Assembly (NCBI GenBank): GCA_036023115.1
Contig: JAYKKT010000073.1
Span: 11,389,001-11,453,000, forward strand
DNA from: Brasenia schreberi
Lineage: Eukaryota; Streptophyta; Magnoliopsida; Nymphaeales; Cabombaceae
Reading direction: 5' to 3'
Length of the DNA stretch: 64,000 bases
Part shown: piece by piece, positions 46,627-60,100 of the stretch
How the letters are laid out: the number at the start of each line of letters is the position of its first letter
How positions within the stretch are numbered: the stretch's first letter is position 1
Position numbers and translations under genes: made by a program
The notes under the pieces: generated by a model
The model's input: only the letters and a program-made list of their open reading frames with translations
Database searches by the model: none
What the model was told of the DNA's origin: nothing

Positions 46627-47548
46627 TAGTTACTTCTTATTAAAGGATACTTTTGCTCTCGTGTCTTCTATGAGGACATTATCTGTTCAATTTCTTTGGG
46701 TTGGTTTAATTGAAATGAAAAGCCTTCAAATATACCAATGCAGTTGTGCTTATTGATAAGCCCACTAAGATTTTATATGAATGTGCAAGACAGAAAAATA
46801 ATATATACAGAAGAGCATTTTCTTTTATCTTTATTTATTTTTATAATTTTTGACAAATTCTTTGTGCTCCTTTCAAGTTATTATCTCGGAATAAAAATCC
46901 AAAGGCTTGTTATATCCACTAAAGCAGTAGAGATTAAGTTTAGAGAGATATAGAAAAAGGGAAGGCGGAAATATTAATTTCAGCAAAGTGATTTGGATGT
47001 GCTTCAAACAATCCACTAAGTTTACTTCTTCCACCTCAACTTTCGCAACAGATCTGGCTCCAGAACAGGCTTTTCCCTCTGTTATTTTTTGTTTTGTCTG
47101 GACTTTGTTTTAATATTTTCAAAATGAAATGCTAGTAACAATAATTAAGTGGAAAGAGAGAAGATCCCGCTTTAGAACCTCCTTTGGGATGAGCTTTTTC
47201 TTTATCGTTCTTTTTGGTTTCTAACTGGCAGCGTCATGGCACCCTACTTTTCTTGTCGACAACCTTGTAACCTCGTTTCTTATTGTCCAAAAGCCCGCTT
47301 ACAGTCTTCAAGAAGGAAAAAAAAAAAATAGTGAGCATCAAAATCATGTGTCATAGAGTATGACAATATGAAGACATCAGATGCACCAGCCTCTTTCTGG
47401 TGATTGCATCCCCTTAAAACAGAGAATGCCTATATTAGTATCCTGCTTTGGTGTCCCTTTGCAGTGTGATAGATACCAGCATACTGCACAGTGATCCTAA
47501 ACTTAGTCTTACCAATTATAAATTATTATAATTTAAACTGCTTCACTT
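46627..47548. other. Intergenic DNA upstream of SPPL
   Basis: AT-rich, no gene or element recognised. Confidence 0.45.
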
Positions 47549-47560
47549 AAAAGCTGCCAA

Positions 47561-47678
47561 TAATGCAAAACGAGCAACAGCTCACCTGGCTAATGGGTCA
47601 ACCCACAAGCTGAAGGTCTTGAGTTTGATACCCATGTTGTCCATCTGGCTTCGGCTGCTCAATGTACCAAAAAAACAA
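47561..47678 (+). mobile_element. tRNA-derived SINE
   Basis: A 118-base unit with a box-A-like CAGCTCACCTGGCTAATGGG and a box-B-like CTTGAGTTTGATACCC about 30 bases further on, ending in an A-rich tail (CCAAAAAAACAAAA). AAAAGCTGCCAA (47549-47560) and AAAAGTTGCCAA (47679-47690) flank it as a 12-base target duplication with one difference. Boxes and tail fit RNA polymerase III-driven plant SINEs. Confidence 0.65.
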
Positions 47679-47749
47679 AAAAGTTGCCAACAGAAAAGTC
47701 TATAAACTGAACTTCAAGAATCAAGCAGTGAAAAGAAATTATAGCGACA

Positions 47750-47925
47750 TGATCTTGCTCTTTTAAAATTAAATGCTAACGTGATACAAAATAGACCATA
47801 ATTGTGAAATTAATTTATAATAAAATACGAAATTAATTTTTAATATAGTACAAAATAGATCATGATGGCAACTAAGGACCCATATGGCAGACCGCATTTT
47901 GCTGTGAGAGAAGGCTTGGTTTTGC
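47750..47925 (+). mobile_element. Degenerate RTE LINE 3' end
   Basis: GATCTTGCTC...AAATGCTAACGTGATACAAAATAG and then CCATATGGCAGACC...GAGAGAAGGCTTGGTTTTG follow the order of the LINE 3' end (GATCTAGCTTA, TAACATGGCACATGA, GACCCC, GGGAAAAGGCTTAGTTG). Strongly diverged. Confidence 0.45.
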
Positions 47926-48049
47926 TTTTACTATGTTAGATATCACATTTTTCATATTTACTTTTGCCAAATCTTTTGATACTGCCCGCTGCACTTGAGT
48001 GCACATAATAACTACTCTCACATATATTGTGGAAAATGAGTAGGTCATA

Positions 48050-48790
48050 CCTGTCACCGGAGTGATGGCGCCGATGTCTGGCAACAGCCAACGGATTCCT
48101 TCTTTCATTTGGCTCACTCATGCACACACACAAATGCGCGCTTATTTCAATTTTCTGAACCCTGAAAAGGGGTTATTCACTGGTTCGGCTGAATACAGTG
48201 GACTGCCACAGGGAGTCCACGCATCACCATCAGGGAGCCCTGTGCTACGACCTTACCGGAGGCCGGCTTTACTTGTGCGGCTATGGAAATGGAGGTGGTT
48301 GACCGAACAAGAAGAGTCCCGGATTTCCACCCTTCCTCCTCTCCCTTGAACCTCTTGAGCTCTCCTCTCAAACACTCTCCCAATCTATCAAATGGTCGAA
48401 CTCCGAAATGATTCTAGTTTTTAAGGGAGACAGAACATGACACTATCAGGCAACACACAGACACCCCGAGTGAAACACCATCCGAGTCTGGTTTGGATCC
48501 CATACACACTAAGAACGTAAACCGACTACAAGACCCCATACCGGATACACTAACTGTCTAACTCATACGGTGCTCATTAAGCTCGCTTATTACAAGAACC
48601 CAACCAAGAAAATGAAACTTCCTTTGACTGGACTAAACCTCCCTAAAACCCAACCAGAGGTAAACATGGATACCTCCACTTGAACTGACTGGAGCTAGGC
48701 TGGTTCGTGGTAGAATGCACGCTAATCGAACCCCCGGAACCGGTGGTGTAACATGACCCTTCTTAGAGAGAGAGCTAACATCCTACCCTT
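48050..48790. other. Moderately GC-rich block, possible LTR remnant
   Basis: Base composition departs from the surrounding AT-rich DNA (for example GGGAGTCCACGCATCACCAT, CCCCCGGAACCGGTGGTG). No coding domain, primer site or pair of termini was found. Forward and reverse frames here look like chance. Confidence 0.3.
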
Positions 48791-49160
48791 AATTAAAAAA
48801 GACAAGCAATATCGTAGTACAATGCGCCAATTAAGAACCAAGAAAAGCCTAAATTATACTTCCAATGCATAATGACAGTTACATAAGCTTCCATAGAATA
48901 GATGACAAGCTTAGTTGTCGGTAATAATAAAACTACAAACAGAAAATTGGTGGATGGAACAAAAGCAATGTCCAAGTTCTCTGATAACCCTGAACATTCT
49001 CATCCAAATATATTTACCATCAATCTCCTACATCACTCCGAACGATTTATTCACTTGTAAGTTGACGGGGCCAACGAGGCACCAGAAAAACTGGTAAGTT
49101 TCTTCACTCCTCATTGCTAGAGGAAATAATCAAATTTTCTGCAAGTATAAAAAAGAAAAA

Positions 49161-49212
49161 TTATTTACCCCATGTAGTATGGGAAAAGGCTTAGTTATTG
49201 TTGCTGTTGTTG
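49161..49212 (+). mobile_element. Isolated RTE LINE 3' tail
   Basis: CCCCATGTAGTATGGGAAAA then GGCTTAGTTATTGTTG and CTGTTGTTG: the last about 50 bases of the LINE with its GTT-type repeat tail, without any coding part. Confidence 0.7.
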
Positions 49213-50495
49213 ATAAACAAGAAAAATTATTTAATTTTTAGCATACAGTTTTGTCAGCGAGGAACATAATATAGAAAGCATAAGAAGTCCTTTTTATGAT
49301 GTACAGAGCAGGAACATACAACCTTTTCAAACTATGTCGATATGGCAATCTAAAATATCATGGATGTGGTGTGAGGACACGGCAATATATAAGCTTAATC
49401 TGTACATATAATATTATATATAATAATGGCACATAAAATTAAATGAAAAACTCACTTTTGTAAGTATTATAATTAATAAAGTAACTAACGATCAATGTTT
49501 CATGAAGTGTCCCTGTGATGTAGCATTATATTATCTTTAAGTTAAGACCAAAAATTGTTTAATATAGGTCGAACTGTCTGACATGGAGAAATACAGGGCT
49601 CTAGTGTCAAAGTGTGCGATATGTGACCCATGTTATTCACGAAGTTTATCAATTTGGTAGAACTTTCAAAGTTACCAAAGAAATAAAACCACATATTTTC
49701 CTGAGAACAGAAGCATCACGACGAAAAAAACAAAGACTGAATTCGACATGGCATCTACTGAAGCTTACTGCATGAAGAATCATACTAAATTGTCTGCAAG
49801 TAGGCTCAATATCTAAATTGTAGAAATCATATATCTGACAATTGCAATCGGTTATCATGGTCCTTATGTTGAAGCATGCTCCTTGAAGTAGAAAGATCTC
49901 AGTGTCGTAGGAATCATTTGCACGCAAAAGGTATGACCATATTTGGATGGCATGGAGGTTGCAGTTCCTCAACTCAACTTTTGGGGTCAAGTATCGTAAA
50001 GATGGTTATATAACAGCACCTAGATTTCTGAACAAGCAAAATCGAGGGCCCAAGTTCACCCCATTTAATAATGGACCAACAATCAAAATGGCATGGTTGG
50101 ATATGAGGCTTGCATGACAGAAAGAGGCAGGGTGAAAGTTTCAGGCAGCTCTTACTGACGTAGGTTCAGCTTCATAATACCGACACCTAATGGTCCATCC
50201 CACCATTAGTGTGGCAGGGTCAAGAATCATTACTTTTGCAGATCTTATTGTGTGGCAAACCTTTTTAATACAAAAGGGGCCTGTATCCAATAAATTTTTT
50301 CCATCCCACCAAGACCCTGTAATGCAACATAATTGACAACATGATTTCTGATCATAAATATAAGCAACTCCTCGATCACCTTGATCAGTAAGATGGCCAA
50401 AAACATACGAGCCCAAGTAACAGTTATATTTAACTATTCAAGAAAAGGACACAGAATGATGATCAAATTTCAGACATTGTCATGGTCCGGAACAC

Positions 50496-51129
50496 CTACC
50501 AAAGCAAATATTTCTCAACAACTGTTCGGCCAAACTTCTCTTGGACATCCTTTGGAGTCTCAATCTGCACCAAGCGGACGTTGGCAATCAACATGTCGTT
50601 CATAACAAGGATAAAAAGGAAGAAATGGTAGCATTCCAATGAAAGAAAACTTGAACTTACTGCCGTGAGGGCCTTGAACACAGCTTTAACAGTGTTATGA
50701 GGATTCCTCGAACCAATAACCTGCTAGGAAGATCACAGATAAGAAATCTAAAAGTTGAAACTGGGACCCTAGCTTATATCTACATGTTACACTTAGAAAG
50801 TTCCCACAATGCATGCAAGTGTATGTATGTTATTAAACATTACCTTTGACTTGACATTTTTATATCCTGCTAGATGCAAGATAGTTTCAACTGTCCTATC
50901 TGCCTTCATGCCAGTTGTTGTAGGAGCAGGCCACAAGTAGATCTAAAAGAGGCAAAAACAAAAGCATCATGGTGAGTAATACCAGAAAATAAATCTGTGG
51001 GATCAGACTCTGATAGAAGCGAACTGTATAAACCTTAGTTTTCTTGTATTTTGTCTGTATTGCATGAGGAATAGTGTGGTCTTCATACCGTTCCACATAA
51101 TGAAGATTTTGGAAGCACTTTTCATATGC
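50496..51129 (-). CDS. uS5m: uS5m exons 5-8, C-terminal S5 domain
   Basis: Exon 5 (51034-51129): [20 protein letters not shown], then QTKYKKTK. Exon 6 (50844-50942): [20 protein letters not shown], then AGYKNVKSK. Exon 7 (50661-50720): [20 protein letters not shown]. Exon 8 (50496-50564): [22 protein letters not shown], stop. All four are multiples of three with clean acceptors and donors. Introns between them are short (91, 123 and 96 bases). GSRNPHN is the signature of the S5 C-terminal fold. Confidence 0.95.
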
Positions 51130-54100
51130 CTGAAGAAAGAGAAAAATAGGAGTTAAAGCTGAAACGCTCACAAGATGTCACCAAGAAATTCCTAAATGCC
51201 CAAATATCATGAAATTGTAAATTCATCTACAAAGCATCCAGTCCAACTATTGCTTTTTATTAGTCAACACATAATTGTCACAAATTCTTCTTGATGTGAT
51301 TTATTTTGACTGGACCGTGCATTCAAAACCATGCCAAGAGACTGCACACTAGGAAAAAACGAAGACCAACCTTTAACCTGATTTATGCTCGCTAGTCACA
51401 AGAACAACAACTAAGCCTTTTCCCATACTAGATGGTACATGGATTCTTTGTTTCCAGTAAGCCCTATTATGTGCCATGCTAGTTGTTAACTCAATATAAA
51501 CTAGATCATTCTTTATTGTTTCTTTCCAACACTTTTGTGATCATCCCCTTTCTCTTTTAACATTTTCACAATCAAGTTTTTCATATCTTCTTACGGGAGC
51601 GTCATTTGGTCGTCTTTCGACATGTTCAAACTATCTTAAATGATTTTCCCTCATTTTACATGTCCAAACCATCTTAAATGATTTCCCCTCATTTTATCCT
51701 CTATACGGTCTTTCCTTGTGTGATCACTCATCCATCTCAACATCTTCATTTCTGTTACGAACATCTTTTGTACATGTCGATGATTAATTGCTCAACACTA
51801 ATAACCATAAAACATAGCAGGTCTAATTGCTGCTCTATAATATTTACCTTATAACTTTAATAGTATCTTTGTATCACATAGAATACATGATGCCCCTCTC
51901 CATTTTAACCAATTGGCATTAATTCTATGTATAATGTCTGCATTAATTTTTCCATCACTCTGAAAAATTGATCCTAGATATTTAAAAATTTCCTTGAGAG
52001 GAATGCAATGTGTGTCAATCTTAATTTTTATGTCCTCTGAAGTACCCAAATGATGAAACTTACATTCCATATATTATGTCTTTGTTCAACTAAATTGGAA
52101 ACCTTTACTCTATAATATTTCTCTCCATAGTTCTAATTTTCTATTAACTTTTTCTTTAGATTCATCCACTAACACAACGTCACCACCAAATAACATTCAC
52201 CAAGGTACTTCATCTTTAATATGTTTTGTTAAATCATCAATAGCCAATATAAATAAATATGGACTTAAAGTTGATCCCTAATGTAACCCAATATTAACTT
52301 TAAAGGAGTCTGTCATTCATTCATGAGTCCTCACACATATTTTTGCACCATCATACATGTCTCGTATAAGATTTATGTATGTCAATGGGATACCTCTCCT
52401 TTTCAAGATTCCCCAAAGAAAATCTCTTGGCACCCTATCATAAGTTTTTTATAGATCAATAAATATCATATGAAGGTTATTCTTTTTTGCTCTAAAATGT
52501 CACATAAGATGTCTCAATAGGTGAAGAATCACTTCAATAATAGATTTGCTGGGCATGAATCCAGATTGATTCTTTGTTGTACTTGTCCTAATCTACGTTA
52601 GATCATTCTTTTCCATAATTTCATAGTATGGCTCATTAACTTAATACCTCGATAATTTGCACAATTTTGAATGTCTTCCTTCTTCTTATATATGAATTAA
52701 GTGTGCTCGCTCTCCATTCCTCGGGCATCTTTTTGATTCTCTATATTTCATTAAATAGTCTTGTGAGCCAATTGAGCCCGTCTCTCCTAGTATTTTTCAT
52801 ACTTTTATAAGAATATTGTCTGGACCTATAGATTTACCAGCCTTCATATATTTAAGAGCATCTTTGACTTTATTCTTTTGAATAGGCCGATAAAAATTGT
52901 GGTTTATATATTTTTCTAATTTGGCTCTCTCCTAAGCTAATATTAACATATGTATTTTCATTAAAAAGCTTATAGAAATAAATTTTTCATCTATTTTTAA
53001 TATCATCATTTGCCACTAGAATCTTCTCATCCTCATCTTTCATGCATCTAACAAAAATAAAATCCTTAGTTTTGTTATCTATAGCCTTAGTTATCCTAAA
53101 ATATCTCTTTCCCCTTCTTTTTAGTTAAACTTTTTATATAAATCCTCCCAAATTTTGCCTTTTGTTTTACTAACGGTCTTTTTTTGCTTCTTTCTTTGCT
53201 TTCTTATAAGCTTCCAAAGTTTCACTAGTATTCTTACCATAATATAATTTGTAACATGCCTTCTTTGCCTTGATTTTATCTTGCACCACTTCATTCCACC
53301 ACCAAGCTTCCTTTTGTGCCGGTACACCTCCCTTAGATACGCCTACCAAATCTTTTATCACTTTCCTAATATGTATAGACATATTGTTCCACATGTAAGG
53401 TGTACTTATATAATTTCAAGCATCTCCTTGAAGAACTTTTTGTTTAAATATATATGCTTTCTCATATTTGAGATTCCATCATCTAGTCCAAATACCTATA
53501 TGCACTCTATTTTTCTTTGTCCACTTTTTTACGTACAAAAACATTATTAAATGTTGATGTTGAGTAGTTAAGCTTTCTCTTTGAATTACCTTACAATCTT
53601 TACAACATGATCTATTTTTTTCCTACAAAAGAAATAATAAATTTGTGTTTGTAATAAGCTACTCTTAAGTAATTAAATGTTGAGTAGTTAAGCTTTATAT
53701 ATAAATCCTCCAAAATTTTGGCTTTTGCTTCACTAACGACATTTTTCGCTTCTTTATTTACTTTCTTATAAGCCTCCTAAGTTTCATTAGTCTTCTTAGC
53801 ATAATGCAATTTGTAACATGCCTACTTTGCCTTGATTTTATCTTGCACCACTTGACTCCACCACCAAGCTTCTTTTTGTGTCTATATGCCTCCTTTAGAT
53901 TTGCCTAACACATCTTTCCTCACTTCCCTCATATGTATAACCATATTGGTTTACATATTAAAAGGTATACTAAGCATCTCTTTGAAGAATTTTTTGTTTA
54001 AATATATCTTCTTTCTCACCTTTGAGGTTCTACCATCTAGTATGAATAGCTCTATGCACTCTATTCTTCTTTGTCCACCTTTTTACCGATAAATCCATTA

Positions 54101-57100
54101 ATAAAAGTCAATGTTGAGTAGATATTTTATCTTGGAATTACCTCACGATGTATCTTTTTTCCTACAAACAAAATAATCAATTTGTATTTATGACAAAGCA
54201 CTCTTATAAGTAATTAAATGTTCATCTCGCTTTTTAAAAGTTGTATTGGCTATAAAGAGATTAAAAGCCATAGCAAAATTTAAAATCTCCCTACCCTCCT
54301 CATTCATATCCACAAAATCATAGTTTCCATGAATACCTTGATATTTTGATCCCTCCTTACCAACATTTTCATTTAAGTCTTCTCCCTTCGTAGAATTTTT
54401 TCGCTTACCTTATCTAACTCCTCCCAAATCACAAGAAGAATGTTGTAAAATTTTGTCATCTCAAGGATATAAGTAGGCGAGACCACAGTGAGGATGTCAT
54501 CTGCTTAAGGTGCCAAATGGTAAGACTTTTCACTCCACAGGCCAGAAAAGAATTTTTTAATGAATGTACTCAAATCCGACTTTCAGTCTGCCTCAAAGCC
54601 TTCATCTTGTGTACATCGAAATAGAAAATTAGAAATTGTAATTTGAGTACAAGTGTACAACCTTCTCGTTGAAAGCCCTGTAGTTCCTTGTCCAACCAGA
54701 GGATCCTCAATTAAAAGAAATGCCAACATCATCAGCAACAGATCTTTCGTGGTTTTACCCCCCAATGGTACTTGAATAAATGTTATAACTTATAATGATG
54801 AAAAGATTTTGCACGGTTTTGCATGACAGGGCATGAAATGATAGACTTCAACAGCATTTTTATTTTTGGATGTGATCTCTCCTTAGAAACGTTCAATTCT
54901 TTAAGCTGTCTGCCAACTGCTACATAGCCCCATTATCTGATTTTTTGCATCAAATTATCTTTTTTTATATTCTCTCCATTAAAGATGTTCTTCAACATGT
55001 TCCCCCAAATCATCTAATCAAACGATTGCAACAAGTCCAAGTCTACATTGCATACCATGTTCATTCTACCATGCGGCATTTGCTTTAAAGTTTACACACA
55101 AAATCGTATCCAAGTTTTTCCACTTTAGACATCTACATGGATTTTGCTTTGCAAACAGTACAAGAAGCCAAATGGCAATGAAACCGTTATAACCAGGAAA
55201 TAATAGTTAATACCTTCTGAAGAGCGATTGGAACTGCAGGCCCTTTTGCTTTAGCAAAGCCAATAACTCCATGGTAATTACCACAAGCTAATATAGCAGT
55301 ATACTTTATAATTTGTCCTCCCTAAAAACAGAAATATTAGAGCTCTGGAAACAAAGGCACTTTAGGGACGAGGTTATAACCAAAAACAACAAACTTGTGA
55401 AAAATGCCTTACCTTTGTAACTTTACATGTTCGGTTAACATCAATCAACTTAACATCGAATCCCTGAAAACAAAGGCCACAAACACTAATAATGAATGTA
55501 GCACCATGATTTTTGAAATAATAAACTGTAAACAGATCCATCTAAATGACCAAAACATTGAAAAAAATCTATGCATATCTGACCCTGATATGACCGTACT
55601 TGATAATGATTTTCAAGGTTATGCTCCATCACTTGAATTTTGAAGCTTTCACATACTCTAAACAGCACCTCTTCAGAATAGTTAACAAAAAAATGATTGA
55701 CCAATAGTTAAACATTAACTTCAAGACAAGCTTCAGCTATGTCAGACACACACCTCTAGGAGGTGGAGTGTCAACCCCGACACTGGTGCGATACTGACAC
55801 AGTGTCGTGAAATGCCGACATGGTCAATATGTTGAAGTTGATTCTAGGTGCCGTCAACGTGTTGGAGTCCATATGTGTCCAAACTCTTTAGGTCATCCGA
55901 TATAAAAGGATCCCAGCCCAGCCGTTCCTCTTCACGTGGCCTTCCTCTTCGCCTCCCATGCTCTTCGGTGGCCTCTCACACCACCTCTTCAGCACTTGAG
56001 TTGTAATTCCCTTTCCCAGTAAGAAACACTACCTTTTACTTGCATGCTTGACTTGTAGAAGCTAGCAATCCTGTTCAACCCTGAAATTGAACTAGAAGTT
56101 TCTGAGAGTTCAACTAAACACTTATTGCTTACCTGATTCCAAAGGTTCAGTTGGACTAATTGGCTCCTGATCGTCAGTTTCTTGGCCAGTCATCGTCTTG
56201 TGCCCATTGGCAATCAAAGTAGGAGAATTCTTTGTCTTAATCTCATCATGCTCCTCTAGTTCAAATTGCTTTCTCTCTTCATCAAAACCCTTCAATTCTT
56301 TCTTGACATACTCGAGCCTCATAAAGGGTGCCTTTTAAAGGATACCGCTTCTTCCTCTGTGTTTATTTCATGAGCATCTGTACACTATGCTTAATGTTAA
56401 CACAACATCATTTATTCTGTAGGACTTCAAAATTGTTAGTAATTGATTTAGGTTGTTCAAGTAGTGTAAATTTAAATTGATTAAATCACTCCATTTCGGG
56501 TGATTGGAATTGATCTCTATTAGCAAGTCAGTTAGGCGTTGGATTTTTTTATGATAAGCTTGGTGCACTTAAATCATCTATCTATTTATCTGCCTATTTA
56601 TTTTCATATTCATGTCCACCTATTTATATTCATATTTATGTCCAGCCATTGTGTATAGATCAACACTTATGTGTAACACGATAGTCTTGTGCTTATTGTC
56701 TTTGCAATTATATCATTGTTATCACTGACCCCATCTCCTATTAACAATTTGACACGATATGTTTCTGACTATTAATGGTGTTTTTATTTTTCAATCATAT
56801 TCTAAAATTGTGAATTGAGTTGATCCTAAAAATAGCCGACAATTGGAAAGTAAAAGGAGTATCAATTGGGACTGGCAGTTCTAGTGGAAGTGTTCCTTCA
56901 AGGTCAAGATCAACAACAAAACCTTCAATTTCAACACCTCGTGATGGTGCACCAATATGGATATATGTGCAAAAGGGAGAATCATATGAAGGTAGTGAAA
57001 GTAATACACATTTTGTGTGTAAATTTTGTAACATGAGTTTTACAGATCATATAATAGAGTGAAGGCTCATCTTTTGAAATTATCAAAACATGGTATAAGA

Positions 57101-60100
57101 GCATCTCCGAATGTGGATGAGGATTTATGAAGACAATTAATGAAAAAGCAAGATGAGTAATGAAAAGAAGAACGAAAGGAGTGAAAAATGAGCAAATATT
57201 TCATTATTTTGTAGATACAAAGATGCAAAAAAGAAAAGAAAGCTAATGCAAAGTGCGTTTAGAAGTTTTAAAGGAAAAGCAATTAAAAAATCATTTAATG
57301 TTGTTGGAAGGGAGGAAATGGATAGAAAGGTTGGAAGATTTTTCTTCTTAAGTTCACTTCCTTTAATGTAGCAAGAAATCCACATTGGAAAGATCTTGTC
57401 ACTTCATTGGCTAATTGTAATTTACATGCTTATGTTCCTCTAAGTTCTGAAAAATTACGAACAATGATTCTTATAAAAGAAAAAGCTAATATTGAAAGGC
57501 TTTTAGAACATAAGAAGTTTTCATGAGAATGATGTTTCTATTGTTTCTAGTGGATGGAGTGATAATCAAAGGAGTCCACTCATTAATTTTACTGCATATT
57601 CAATTAGTGGTTTTATATTTTTGAAGTCTTTTGATGCATTTGGAGAAATTAAAACTGTAGGCAATTTGAAAGATTTGCTCGTAGACCAGATAATGTTGTA
57701 TAAATAATCACTGATAATGCACCTAATTGTAAAAGTATAGGATTAAGTTTGAAAGGTGATTATCCACATATTTTTTGGACACCCTGTGTAGCTCACAGTT
57801 TAAATTTGGTTCTTTCTTGTATATGTAAGCCATCATAAGATAAGGATAATCCTCTACATATGAATTGTGTTCATCGATTGAAGATATGGTAGTAGATTAT
57901 ATAAAGATAAGGAATTTTATAATTAATCACTATTTAATTACAATTATATTCAATAGATATTCTTATTTAAAGTTGTTGAAGGTTGCAGAGACATGTTTTG
58001 ATTCTTTGATTGTGATGCTAAAAAGATTTAAGACAATCAAGACATAATTGATTCAGATGGTCATTGATCCGAGTTGAGATTTATATCGTGGTAATAAGAT
58101 TGAAGATCAAGCAAGAGCTCAAGCAGTGAAGGCTATTATTCTTAATGATTTATGGTGGAATAATGTATCATATTTTCTTGAATTCATAGAGCCTATTTGG
58201 GATATGTTGAGAGAAATTGATAAAGATGAACAAATACTTCATAAAGTTTATGAAATGTGGGATACCATGATTGAAAAAGTTGAGTCAATCATTTTGAAGC
58301 ACGAAGGAAAAGAACAATATAAGACATCATCGTTTTATGATCATATTCATTGTATATTAGTTTCAAGATGGGACAAAAGCTACACTCTCTTGCATTGTTT
58401 AGCACATTCTTTAAATCCAAGATATTATGGAAAGAAATGGTTGCATGAGAGAAGTGGGCATACTCCTCCTAATCAAGATCCTGAAAGATCAAAGAATAGG
58501 CAAATGTGTTTGACAAGGATTTATCGTGAGTCGTACTTAATTAGGCAAGTAAATTCTGAATATGTAAAGTTTTCTTATGACAAACTTTATTAACTAGAAG
58601 CACTAGAAGCAAGAGATTATCAAGATCCACTAGATTGGTGGGCATGTTATGGATTTGAGATGCCTCTTCTTCAACACCATGCATCAAAATTGTTATCTCA
58701 ACCTTCAACTTCATCTTGTTGTGAAAGAAATCGGAGTACATATTCTTAAATTCACAATATCAAAAGGAATAATCTCTTAAGTAGTCGTGGTGAAGACCTG
58801 GTTTATGTCCATTCAAATCTGAGATTGGTTTCACGATCTAATGCCGAGTACAAGTAACTAAGTATTTTATTGCTTTCAAAATTGTTTTCTTTTCTATTAA
58901 TCATGGTAATTCAGTTTCATCTTTTATTGTTATTTATTTAAATATATTGCAATGAAGGTGCATCAAAATATGAGGATACAAATCCAGAGGAATATGATTT
59001 GGATGACAATCAAGATTTGCATACCCTTAATATGGAAATCAGTGATCCTATAGTCCCTTTAGTTGATAGTGAAGACCCTTAAGTTGATAGTGAAGATTTA
59101 TGATTTCTGTGGTATAGGTTCATTTTATTTATCAAACATTAAGAATTCCTTTTCATCTTGACTTATGTTTACAATTATGATAAAATTAGTAGTTGTTTAC
59201 TTGTTTTGCTTTAATATAAAGTTGTGTAATTACTATTGTTATATACTTATGTTAATTAATGTCTCACTTGCTCTAGTTTGAATATTATATATATAATATT
59301 ATATGCCTTAGACGTGTCCCCGCACCCAATATTTTTGAAATTTGTTGTATCCCGCACCCGCACATGTGTCTGTGCGATATAGAGCTTCAGTGATGCCAAA
59401 CATGACTATATATCACTCTCTCACACATGTATCTAAGTACGAGTGTGCACATGTGCAAGCACGCACATGTGCTTGTGGTCACCCTTGAATGCAGGTATGT
59501 GCAGTGTAACTTTGATGTGTCTGACATTTTTCAGTGTGTTTTTTTGCACCAGGACTCATGTTAGTTTCAGTTAACATAGATTGTGGAAATTAAACATAGA
59601 AAATTAACATATAGGCAAAATAGGCCACTAGAATGATTATGATGAATTTGACCAAGGCAGCTGATGAAGAACAGATATATCCCTTAACAAGAGAGTGATT
59701 TAAAGCAAGATAGAGGAGAGGTTTCCTATTTGACACAGACATGATGGAAGGCTGGAAACATCCAAATCATGCAGAGACATGACTCCAATCAATTTAGTTT
59801 CTAGCTAGACTAAGTATAATATCATTCTTTTCTCTTTTCCACTTGCCTGCTAAAATTTAAAGCCTTCTTTTCTTCTCAGTCAAAGCATTTCTCTCCTCTG
59901 CAAGATCTCTAATCTCTTCCTCTAGGACCTTACCCTTCTTCCCAAACGTATATTCAAGCTCCGCTAGCTTCTCCTCAAGTTTCTTGTCAATAGCATCAAG
60001 TTTAGCAAGTAGTATGTTGTCTTTTTCTTTCATGTCATCAAACTCTTCTTCAGCATCATCATCAGCATTATCAGCATCATCTCCCTTGTATGATTTGCTT

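Noticed and set aside
49649..49990. Minus-strand 113-codon frame downstream of uS5m
   Set aside because: No recognisable domain, no splice or start context, and ordinary for AT-rich DNA; probably 3' flanking sequence.
55740..56040. Possible separate plus-strand host gene from the TATAAAAG at 55901
   Set aside because: No open frame with gene-like content follows; the hAT relic begins downstream, so a transposon origin is more likely.
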